The translations under genes and the position numbers were made by a program. The notes under the pieces were generated by a model. The model was not told where the DNA came from and did not search any database. It saw only the letters and a list, made by a program, of their open reading frames with translations. DNA of 64,000 nt from Lethocerus indicus (lineage: Eukaryota > Arthropoda > Insecta > Hemiptera > Belostomatidae). Position 1 is the first letter of the stretch. Every line of letters starts with the position of its first letter. The stretch is from NCBI GenBank assembly GCA_019843655.1, contig JACDQD010000008.1, forward strand, positions 13,426,442 through 13,490,441, in the 5' to 3' direction. Below, piece by piece: positions 23,746 to 34,748 of this stretch.

Positions 23746-26700
23746 TAAAGGTACCCCTAGTATGGTAACAGCGTATTATAACCAGACGATTAATCGATGT
23801 ACTAGTAACTTAGGTTTTTATATTTTGGAATATGTCACACATTTAGAACGGTCCTTCCTGAATTTATTGTCATTTTATATAGGATAAGCCGCTGCTTTTT
23901 GTTTGTTTCTTCAGAAAATATTGAATAGGTTATAGGTAGTAATATACACCTACGTTGAATGGTATTGATAGCGGTACCTATTGCTACTCTATATCGGGAA
24001 AGAGTAGAAGGCAACGAACAGACCTCAGTTAAGCCTATCGGTATATATATTTGACATCAAATTGTTATGAATTAAAATTCGTTTCGTGGACTCCGGTTAG
24101 TGTACAAATCTACAAGTTTGTACAAATTTAATTCTGGCCGACAAACAGGCTTGTCCTGTAGTTCGGCCACCATTAGCTCGACACGTGTCCCCTTTGTTCG
24201 CCCAACAAACACAGGGACATTGTCCGTTTCGACCATGCACCCGTCGGTCGTATGTTCAACATTAGCTTGTCGATAAGCCCTCCACATGGAAAATGTATAC
24301 AGGATGAGAAGTCGGCGAAGATCGCGTCATGGACGCTAAACCGGCTCCTCCAGACACGTTTCTCCTAGTGAATAGGCAGAGCAACAGTAATCTCCAGTAC
24401 ACGCAATATATCGGTAGGTGTAACAGAATGACGAACTACTGGGATTTAGGTAACGCTAATATTCGCATAAATCATTCAACAATAGTCCAAAGCTTTTGAT
24501 GGGATACAAAGTTCAGGACAGCCATAAAAATAATAATGCATATTCAACGTATATCTATGCCATATGCCCCACGAAATGTTTGGCATTGGTACAAATAGGT
24601 CACATGAGTTATTCGACGGCTATGATCTAGAAATAACTTGTTCTTTCCCACTACGAAAAAGAAAATTTCATTGAAGAAGTAGCAGTTGCCGTTTCTAGAC
24701 ATCGAGATATAAAACAGTGAGGCGAAGTTCGTAATTCTTCCATCAAGCAAAATTCAATTTTCGGTTTTATGTTTCAACCAATTTACAGCCCAAATAGGTC
24801 ACATTTTCGATATAACAATACTTCCATTTCCACAAGGGTAGGAAAGCCAAAACGTTTCTAAAGAGCGACAGCTATATTTCCAATAGTACATTAACGAAAT
24901 GTTAAATTCCTGTAACAAAATGTTTCGATATGTTCAGAACAAAACGAAACGGTCTACCGTTGGTAAAGATGATCAACGAAACCGCAGATTAATTAGAAAC
25001 GTACAGTAGCTTTCAAAGAACAGGACCTGCCGAAATGCCCTTTCATTAGTCTAAATTAATTGCAACTGCACTCTGTCTGTAAACTGTAATGACCGGCCTC
25101 TCGGGTAGATTGGGCGGCCGCCACCATTTACTTTGAAACCAATTTGTTTAATCTCCTCCATTTAAAAATATAGAAATAAACGAAAATTGCACACGCGTCA
25201 CTTAAATGAGTCGCTGCAAATGACTGGCAGATGTCAGGAAAAAATTCCGCCGACAGCGGAATTTCAACAAAAATGAAAAGAGAAGAAATTTATATTTAAA
25301 ATACGGGTGAACGCAAACTTGAAGTAAGTTGAAACATTAAATCACCTCGGGTGGTTATTATTCCGTGTCATATATGTGAACAAAATCACATTAATCATAA
25401 TTTAGATAGTAATGCGATTTAAATTAGGCGTTAACACGATTAATTGGCCTTTTTGTAACATTCGCATATGTCATATTGGAAATAATTGCTACAAGGCAAT
25501 CAAATTAACATTTGAGAAGTACTAATTTACACAAAACCCTATTGATTTATCTGTGATGATACAGCAGGTATTATACATTCATCATATATTCAATTATTAT
25601 AACTTAATGCGGTGTAACACGGATTTGAATGTTAGCATTCCCAGAGTAAATTCTCTAAATACACTTTCCAAATTACTTGGACATATTTTGGTGACAAGAT
25701 ACACAAATTTGATTATATCTGTGTACCTTTCGGTAACAGTTTGTGGCAGGCATAAAATAGGCTTTGTTATGAATCCGGGAGTTGAACGTTTCCACCGGTA
25801 TTCCAGAATGGAATAGGCGGGCCTCTTCGGCCGATAGAAGCCCCACTTCAATTTCCTGATTGGAATCCCGGTCCCCTGAATCTGCCCGCAATGCCTATCC
25901 AATCTTACCGCTCTGACTACAGAGAGAACGCTACCGGTAACGTCTCCCACCCTACCCCCAATAAGCCTTCGATAATTACAATGATACACGCAATTATCCC
26001 ACGGGGATTATACATCCATTATGCCCCGAATAATGTTGTGGGTACATTATGTGCCGAGAGGGCACTATTACACACACTATTATCATTTTCTAATCGTCAT
26101 CTACCGGAGACCTGAAATGTTGAAGTACTCTGATGGTTGGGACATCGACTTTTGTGATAATTTTAAATAAAATTTTGCAACTGAAAACTGAGAGGATCCT
26201 GTCAGAATTGCGCGATTGTTATCCACCTTTGCAAAATGGCCCATCGTAGCGTTCGTAATATCAATCGTATTTAATATGTTAAAAATGTTACGATTTTTTT
26301 GTACGTTAGTTTCCAAGACCAGCAGAGGTTAACCTACTTGTAGATAGTTACCGAAAAATAGATTAATGTAGTCTTTCGATATACATGGCATATATGAAAT
26401 CTACCTCATTACTACAAATTTTTGAATTTCAATTTCATCCTGTCTCCGAACTGTATTGCACGCATTTAGATAAGAGTGTGTAAAGTGAGCGTTTTTCAGT
26501 GTTAATCCATGGGGAGCAACCCAAAGAGGTGTTTCTGTTTCCCCGATCGGCCTATCCTCCCAACAAATCCTCCCCCCCTCCAGTCCACCTTTGGAAACGG
26601 TAAAGGTCTCAGGGGCCGCCGTATCGATTGCTCTTCTCCCCTAAGCCCGGCCGGTGAAGGACCACGTGCACCACCGCAGCCGCCGCCGCTGGGGGTCCTT

Positions 26701-29700
26701 TATGCCTTTCGCCTCACCGCCCGGATACGGACGAGTGATCGGTCGGCCCAAACGCACGTTTGAAGCCGGGTCGAAGGCGTCAGAGACACGGCCCGGAAGA
26801 TTTACCTGCACCGTTGCCGGACTTGGAAGTCGTCGGTACTAAGGGACGCTGTCGACAACTAGCCTATCTGAAGTAAATGTCACAACAAACAAGCTACACC
26901 CATGGAAAACATATAATCTTTTTTAGCCTCATCCACGTTAATCGGTAATTTGAAATCAGAACAGTTATTTACGCCTAAAATAAATTATGAGCCTCAATTA
27001 TTGCTCATATGGTATGAACACACAATGTAATTAAATAATAGTAACCCATCGACACCCAAGATACGAACATTTTTTGTTTGTTTTATTGAATTATAATTCT
27101 CCGCTGTGAGGTTAATTTTAATCGTTCAAAATTAATGCGACTAAAATCCGAATAAATATGATATAACATGTTGTTAGATCAAGACCCTTCCCTAGTTTGG
27201 GGCCGGTTATAAAGATGTGTCTCATCGAAAATATTCCTCCTGGAGGGTTAAAAACCGGTGTTTATCAATATAATTCGGTTACCCTTCAATCCATCAGACA
27301 GGAAGGAGCCACTCACTCTATCTCCCTCTGTCCCCCACCCTATATCTCTCCCTCTCTCTTTCTCTTCTGCCAAACGGCTTTATAGGCTCCGACTCTAATA
27401 TTGGAAGCGGTCCAGTCATCTGGAAACCGTTCCAATATAATCGGTCCATCAACCGTCGTGGCCCCCGGAGTAAAAACAATGTAACGGAAATAATGTATCA
27501 TCAGGGCGTCGCGAAGTGGGGTTGAAGGGGGGTGTCACATTTCTGCGGCAATGGGATACGGCGCGGATTCAAAGTTCCGCCAGACCTCCTGTTCCATTGT
27601 TCATCTCCCGCGTATTGTTGCAATGCACTGTTCCTAACACTCTTGTCAATTTGATCCCGGTTACTTTTTCCGCGTTGCTTCTTACCCTACATTTCCGCTA
27701 CACTACAGGTGGATAGCGTGTAATTCGACTTAATAAAACGGCCATGACGGTCGGGTCAAATATTTCGTACAATGCATTGTGTGTTTAGTTAAAAAAAAAT
27801 TAAAATCTGGAGGCTAGTAATAACGGAAACATCTTGAGAGACATCTACATGTTCTTGATGTTCGGTGACATTGTAAATTGAGTTAAATACTAGGATAAGC
27901 CAAATTTTAACCAAATAAGGTCGATTTTATCTGCAGACATTTGTTAATTTTCTGAAACGTTTCTTTCAGTACAATTCTACTATTAATCAGTGCGAGTATT
28001 AATGATTAAAGAAGTATTTCCATTTTGAAGTCAAATAAGAAGTGACATCGAGGCGATGATATTTAACAGTTCCCTTTGAAGAGGGATACGAAATTCCGGC
28101 AAAAAACACAAAGGGGTGGGCTATTTTGGGCGGACCATATCTCTCGACTGGAATAGCCGGGATGTCATAGCTGTGCGATACATCTAGTACCGAATTGGCG
28201 TTATTCTAGGGCACCAGTCTAGAATTGTTTAAACAGCGCCGGATACAATTCGGACAACCATTCTTGGTCTAGTCGACAGTCGCCTAGTATTAATTTACGG
28301 TTGGAATGCCTGGAATGTTAACTGCTTGAACGACTGTCGCAAATTACAGAGAGTGAAAAACAAATGCATCTACCAAGCAATTATCTACCGTAGAAAAATT
28401 AAACATCACACAATTTCTGAGATGACGCATGGAATTGTGCAGTAAAATTTCACTGGGAATAACGGGAAATTCGAATGATCTTTTTCAAATTTTTCACCCC
28501 AATGGAATAATGCAATTGAATATAGAATGAGTGAGGTTATTACAATTATGTCCCATCTATGAAAATCATGCAATAGCGTTACACGGAATATACTCAGCTA
28601 TTTTATATCGGAAGGTTTCTCAAATTAGCCCCTAAAATATCCTTTATAACAAACCGAGAAAATGTCGTGCTCCACAAATTGTAATTAATACACTTTAATC
28701 AGGATATATTTCAGTATTAATGCTTGATTCCCTGATATATAGCACGTCATGGAAAGTTTTTCAAATGCGCATTAAGGATGATTTACAGCGAGACTGTGGA
28801 CAACAAGATTTATGATTTAAAAGTCGAGCCTTAGCTACCTGATCATAGAATCTCATCGCCCGGGCACTCAACTTCAAGCTAATTTATCAAAGTCGGGGAA
28901 GAAGCTCCTGGTTAGGATTTCAGATAAAGGGCAAGAATTTAATTGTTCACCTGTTGTTTTATGATGCAGTTTTACTGCACGGCAAAAGTGGTCTAGCTGT
29001 AGACCGCACAAGCGAAAACGGAATAGGAGGTAAGAAATTGGCCTCGGCATCCTGCGAGTTTCAAAGATAAACCTTAATTGGTCGGTAAATAATTGAAATT
29101 TGGTGTTAGCTCTAACATTCTGGAGGTTTCAAATCGGGATACAATTTCGATCAGAGGGGAATTTCCACTATCTACTTGTACGGCTGGTATCCGTTCACTA
29201 AGAGAAAGTGGTCCGGTTTCGGCCTCCTGGGTTCAATTCTCGGTGAGGTCGGAATTTCTAATATGCCAGGACCAATACGATGTCTCCAAGAACAAGATCT
29301 CCGGCGTTAATGATAACAGTTTTATTCATTTTCGTGTTTTTTTTTGTTTTCATTAATATGAGAAGAAGCCCCCGAATTGTTTATATTCAAAGTCAGTTTG
29401 TTATGATTTTCTTGCTAACCTGTCTGACGACCGATAGGTGCCCGCATATCCCTTCGACAATCCGGATCTGGGATGAAGAGTATTGTGAAGAAAGGGGGAG
29501 TTAACTCCCAATCCGATTTGGCTAAGACGGATCCCGGAAAACACTGTCATCCTTCCAACTCCCGTCTAACTTCCCTTTAGCCTGAAGGTGAAACTCGAGT
29601 TGGCAAAGACAAGAAAAAAAGGGAATTAAATTATTTCGGGGATCGACAATATGCGGCGGCCATTTTCGAGGGGGGACCGTCGCCCATGGCGACCGGAATA

Positions 29701-32451
29701 GCTGAATATTTTCGCTAGCTACAAGACAAGGTACTTTAGTCATTCCGACCGAAACGGAGAAAAAAATCGCTTTTCAGTCAAAGTTGTAATAGCAGTTCAT
29801 TATGCGCTGGGAGGTACGAAATTGAAGATTAACAATTTAAGAATCCATTCCGGCCTAACAAGAGAAAAGTTTTAATTACAATTTTCGGCTGATTATGTAG
29901 GCAAATGACAACGCCAGTTTTTCAAATCACCTTAAGACAATTTTCCTTCAATTTTTTAGTTCCAGCTGTAATTAATTAGGTTAGGTACACATTCAGAGGA
30001 GAAATAGAAAAACATTGCGCCCATCCTGTCTACATTCTATGCTAGACTAGATTTATTTAGTACTAAAATTAAATTACCGGCACTTAGTATTAATTTCATC
30101 AATATATAGTCGCAGAATTTCGGGGCTAATGTATCAGTCTTCATTTCCGAATGGTGACAGGATCACACGTGATCATTCACGTTTTCAAATTATTCAAATT
30201 ATTCACGTCTAAATTATCAACCGATTATAAGCCCTAAACTAAAATATGGAATCAACTTACAATCCTGGTCTCTTTTTTCTAGACAAATTGTAACTCACTA
30301 AAAGTCATTTGAATGCACTTGCGTATCTTGTATCGCTTCCAAATACCTACTGAATATTGTATTTCTGAATAAAGATTTCGTACAGTAGAATCAATAATGG
30401 ATGCACGAATTACTCTATACTTCTATTTTAAACTTGTAGCATTACCTTAGAATATTGCTATAAAATTCTCAGATTGCCAGGATATTTCATTTACTTATTT
30501 ATTTATTAAATAAATAAACTAAGATATATTGAATATCTCCAGATATGATAATCTATCATCAGACCAACTCTACAACACCATAATCTTTCAACCAGCTATG
30601 GACCTCTTTCTGGCATTTTCGTATTAATCATTGCAGAACCTCATAAATTCCGCCAGCGGACATCATCCCCTAAGTGACTGAACATTAATTTGCGAAACGA
30701 TATTTCCGAACATCAGAATAATATTGTCACTGCCCATAACCCAAAAAAATTCAAACTTTGATATGATTTTCATAGTCTTGGGATTTTTAAAAATAATTTT
30801 TTTTACACGATTACATATTGGATCGTCTGCGTCAGAGACGATCGACGAAGTGGAATAGTATTGGCATGGCAACAGATGTTACTGCGGACGGATAGCAGAG
30901 GGCCTACTACACACACATTCCCAGACAGATGTTTCTCGTTTATCGCGTTTAAGTACTTTGAAGCTGTTTACATAATGCAGAGGCTTGACACTTCGGGGCC
31001 AGTACATTTGGAAATACGGCAGTCCGATACGGCAGACACTCCATATTGAACAATTACAGGAGAATTTCATGCGCATTTTTAGCGGCCACCTAAAAGTTAT
31101 TTTGGAAACACCATTTCCGATCAGATTCGCCCGATTTTACAAACTGTACGCCGCCGAGATGAACCACTAACAGCCGCAGTGTCTATATTTAACCGAGAGA
31201 TTTCAGAAGACGATAAATTAAAACTGAATGTTTTGAAATTAGGATATATCTCAGTTCTTTTCGAACGATCGTGAACTGAAATCGAAGGAAATTAAGGAAG
31301 GCGTTCTTTCTTTCTTTCCCGAAAGTAATAGGAGAACGTATTGTATCATGTTTAATCGGGGGATGCCAGCGATTGGGATGGATTGGGAAGGACGTTCGGT
31401 CCCCTCATTGATTTTCGCAGGAAACGATATTTGGAACCGATCCTTTTGAAGGTCGAACCCTGCAAGATCTAAGACAGAAATGGCAACTGTTGCCCAGAAA
31501 AAGGACGTCACGAAGAAATAAATCGTACAATGGAAATGCCAAAACGTGGCAGTCGGCCAGTGGGTTAAAAAGACAAACGGACGTGTCTATTTTAATAGGA
31601 CAGTGTTCATTGAGTCTAAGTTTTATTAACAGTACTATATTTTAAGTGTAAGTTTTACTTTACTTTTTAATTTAATTAAGGATCAATAATTCGATAAAAT
31701 AATATATTTTAATGTGCTATTTGATACTCGATGATATAATAAAATTCAACGCACATATTGGGATTTGTATGTTGATAATTAAAACGAAATTTCTTATAGC
31801 GGATTATTTATCTTAGGCAAGTGCCCTGAACCACTCCTCTTCATATACAGGCAAACAACGCATAAATGCGTTCAGAATAATTCAAGGTATTTCCACTTTG
31901 AGTATGGAAACACGGCATAACAAAATATAAGGCGTTAAAATAAATGTATTAGTAAATTCTTGGAAGGATTACATACGAAACAACATTGATCCCAGGTCAG
32001 ATAATAAATTCCCTTCCTATACCAAAGATTCGAAAAGTAGAAAAACTTCTCTTACCGTATTTACGTTGGCATAACAGTCATATTCGCATTCCGAATAAGG
32101 TATTTTAATATTTGTTTATTTTACGGAAACTGTCATACCGCTATTAGGACTGTGAAAACACAAATCTGATTTTACTAAGGGAATTAAAAATAATATAATA
32201 AATAACTTGTAAATCATTAAGGAATTCTTCTCACTACGAAATAGGATATTTTTCACCATTTCCCTTACTGAAATATTTATAGATCTATTTCAGTGTTTTG
32301 TTAATGTATCAAGAGTCGCATTATCCACTCTTCGCTTCCCGATTTGTGTCCGTGAACATTTTTGAGGTATTCGCACTGTCGAAAGAAATTCTGCTCAAGA
32401 GACAACCTCATTCTCGCCTGCTCGGGGGACAATTATTAATACCGTACTCAC

Positions 32452-32700
32452 AGTGAAAACTTGAACGAAGCGTCGCCCGTTTTTTTCCCCATACTCACGT
32501 TTCGGCAATTAAAAACAGACTATTCTGTGAGGCGGCGATGCGGCGGTCGGGGTAGGGAGGGGGGGCGTCATGAGCGCGTATCGCGGCCCGAACCGTTTCT
32601 AAACAACTCGGACGGTATCGCACTGCGGCCGGCTGTCGTTCTCTGTCCTCCGATGGTCGGTGCCTGTGCGGGCGGACGGTGAGCGCGTCCAAGTCCGACT
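32452..32700 (-). other. Gene B probable 5' UTR exon, two donors
   Basis: The GC- and CpG-rich minus-strand segment starts at a TTCAGTCGGA initiator (A at 32,700). It ends at either of two consensus donors: GTGAGTATGG (exon end 32,499, 202 bp) or GTGAGTACGG (exon end 32,452, 249 bp). Both would splice to the acceptor immediately before the start codon of the exon ending at 19,095. No long open frame crosses either donor, which fits a leader exon. The same-strand link to the coding exon is inferred from order and splice signals, not shown. Confidence 0.45.
32509..32571 (-). other. Upstream ORF in gene B leader (20 codons)
   Basis: In the proposed untranslated first exon of gene B, an ATG at 32,571 opens a 20-residue frame that ends with TAA at 32,509-32,511, ten bases before the first consensus donor. 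It is the first ATG downstream of the initiator. The peptide starts MTPPLPTPTAASPP and shows no recognisable domain. If the exon model is right, this frame would be translated before the main start and could dampen expression. It could equally be incidental in GC-rich leader sequence. Confidence 0.35.
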
Positions 32701-32790
32701 GAAGTGTGCGTGTGTCGGCGCCCCGGGCCCCCCCTCGCCTCGCCGCAATGCGCAAGCCGCCCGCCCCGCACCCCTTTCCCACCGCCTCTT
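32695..32790 (-). promoter_or_regulatory. CpG-rich TATA-less promoter with TCAGT initiator
   Basis: TTCAGTCGG at 32,695-32,703 (minus strand) matches the arthropod initiator consensus TCAGTY. It lies at the edge of a markedly C/G-rich stretch extending to about 32,790. I see no TATA box about 30 bp upstream and no clear downstream promoter element. The island contrasts with the AT-rich surroundings and precedes two good donors, supporting a transcription start directed leftward. Confidence 0.45.
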
Positions 32791-32987
32791 AACTGATAAC
32801 AACCTCCCTTTTTTCCTCCCCTTCTCAATAAAACCGATCCATTAATTTAACCCGGTCTCGATTGGTTTCCCATCGACTCGAGTGCGGGCCCTCGTTCGGG
32901 TTTAACGCGCGAAGAAAACAAGTTTGGCTTGAGATAATTGTATAGAAGAGACTCTTTCTGCAACAATCCTTTTGTAATATAACAAGA

Positions 32988-33114
32988 CACTTTGAATACC
33001 TAGTTTTGTGGCCTGCGAGGGGTTGGAATACCGCAGATTTCGTCTGTTTCTGTCTCCTCCTTTTGCTAGAGCAAAAAACCAGCGAGAGGAGACGGAAACA
33101 CACGAAATCTGCGG
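32988..33114. mobile_element. Short hairpin-ended mobile repeat, copy 1
   Basis: This 127-bp segment is flanked by the perfect 10-bp direct repeat TATAACAAGA (32,978-32,987 and 33,115-33,124). It consists of a left part containing GAATACC and TGCGAGGGGTTGGAATACC, then a hairpin at its right end. The arms are 33,028-33,059 and 33,086-33,117, 32 bp with two mismatches. The loop contains a second small perfect hairpin (TTTTGCT/AGCAAAA, 33,061-33,076). It is about 24 bp shorter than copy 2 because part of the left arm (the counterpart of CAGCGAGAG) is lost. It has no coding capacity. Confidence 0.8.
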
Positions 33115-33538
33115 TATAACAAGATGTCATTCAATCGTAATAAGTCCAAATTTTATGTACAACTGCGGAATGCTTTAATGCATGCTCCCGATAATGAGCC
33201 CTCCCAGTGATAGCACTTTTGGACGTGTCCCTGGACTATAGACCGCGGAGATCCCTTTTGATGTCCATATTAGTAATGGTTCAAACCATGGGATTTCTTA
33301 AGTCGTTTGTGTTGTTGCTGGGTGGAGGTAGATATATTGTTAAATAATTGTGAAAGTGGCGACATTTTCAATTAACGCGGAAATCATTCAGTAACCCATA
33401 ACCGGGATCCGACTGAGCGGATGTTCATGCTGGAACTATTGAAGGGAGCATTATCGGCGGTTAATGAATAGTGATCGAAAATCATACTATATTATACTAA
33501 ATCCGTGCGCACAGTCAAACTAGCACCCTAAATTTTAG

Positions 33539-33682
33539 GAATGGACTTACACACGTTACCGATGTCTGCCGATGCAGCAACCGAAAGCATCATACATAAT
33601 TCAGGCTACAGTAAACACGGCACTAGCTATTCTACCAGTTCCAGTCCACTGACAGCTCCGACAAGACGCTTCATCGGCTTCC
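33539..33682 (+). CDS. Candidate first coding exon, Ser/Thr-rich protein
   Basis: An acceptor (aaattttag, 33,530-33,538) is followed two bases later by an ATG that opens 47 codons plus one base and ends at a consensus donor, GTAAGTGC (33,683). A stop lies in frame three codons before the ATG, so translation would begin here. The next intron would be phase 1. The peptide starts MDLHTLPMSADAATES and continues with a Ser/Thr/Pro-rich stretch (SYSTSSSPLTAPTRR). The amino-acid mix looks protein-like, but I do not recognise it and no further exons are identifiable downstream. If real, the gene is divergent to gene B, with about 840 bp between this exon and gene B's proposed start. Confidence 0.42.
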
Positions 33683-34646
33683 GTAAGTGCTTCCCCTTAT
33701 TACTAATAAGGGCCAAATGACGTATACTATGACGATACACTGCTAAAACCATTAACACCATCTACAAATTCTTGTAGATAACTATTCAGTTTTTCTAAAT
33801 TTTAATCCACTCTGTACAACATCTATTTTCATCAGTTCCTCCTCACTAAGGTTTCAGCGAAAGGGTAATTATCGGTGTTTAAACACCAAACCAATTTCAC
33901 AAATATAGTGTCAGTTGACGTCTTTTGTTCCTGGAAGTTTTAATAGCGACGACATGAACGATTTGGAGGCAACTTGCCATCAAAAGCAAGACCGACGCGA
34001 AAATTGCTTTTCAGGCTGGCTCGAGAGGTAGAATTTTCATCGGCCTTCCATCCGTTGTACGCCGGTGATTAAACTGGCTGAGTTTCACAATTTTTTTACA
34101 TTCTCCGTGGTTTCATTCTTTATGTAAATGGCACCTCCATCTAATTGTCACATTTTTAACATCATTATATTCGCGAAAAGCTACATTTCATCGGCAATCT
34201 GCTTCCTGCCCATTCACTAATTTCATTCGAGGCTTGTAGAAAACATTTAATTCAAAAATGACTGCCGAAGAATACTAAAATTTAATTACAGGTGAATCTA
34301 ATTAAAAAAATTATGATGTTCGGTTTCTTACATCGAATGTTATAAAACGAGACAAGTTTAGTACCCGGCACTTCTAGCAGCCGGGACATTAAAGGATGTG
34401 AGCACATAGAGATATTTTGTCTCAATTCTGCGAGCTGCAAAATGTATAAATCCGCTGATGGCCGCTTTTACGATCCATTCTTTACGGCGAGGCCAACCTA
34501 AAATCCGGTAGCAAGTAACCAAAAAAAAGAATTCAGTATCGAAAGGATCATAACGCAAAAATAAACCATTTGGGCGATAAACGAAAGTTTTTCACATTTC
34601 GTGATATTTAACAATTTATATTCAAATAACAAATAAATTCTATATT

Positions 34647-34748
<102 letters not shown>

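Larger units (their letters stand above)
19096..32451 (-). other. Probable first intron of gene B (about 13.4 kb)
   Basis: This spans the distance between the proposed untranslated first exon and the first coding exon on the minus strand. It contains no reading frame I can support. Within it I note a 31-bp tandem duplication at 23,684, a 20-bp palindrome at 22,490, a G homopolymer at 22,409 and a box-B-like motif near 29,230. GC-rich patches at 22,040-22,400, 23,490-23,690 and 26,500-26,850 may be conserved non-coding or regulatory DNA, but I see no specific sites. Confidence 0.45.

Noticed and set aside
24072..24287. 71-codon minus-strand frame with a protein-like mix of residues
   Set aside because: No recognisable family, no acceptor in suitable phase and no neighbouring exon. 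I could not support it beyond chance.
25597..25989. 130-codon minus-strand frame
   Set aside because: No domain or motif. Another frame overlaps it, and the composition matches translated non-coding DNA.
26818..26900. Splice-like unit on the minus strand (acceptor near 26,872, donor near 26,808)
   Set aside because: All three frames contain stops, so it cannot be an internal coding exon. Nothing else supports it as a leader exon.
32461..32845. Cluster of overlapping frames on both strands at the CpG island
   Set aside because: High GC content removes stop codons in every frame. Composition is Arg, Ala and Pro rich with no consistent splice ends, so a promoter and leader explanation is better.
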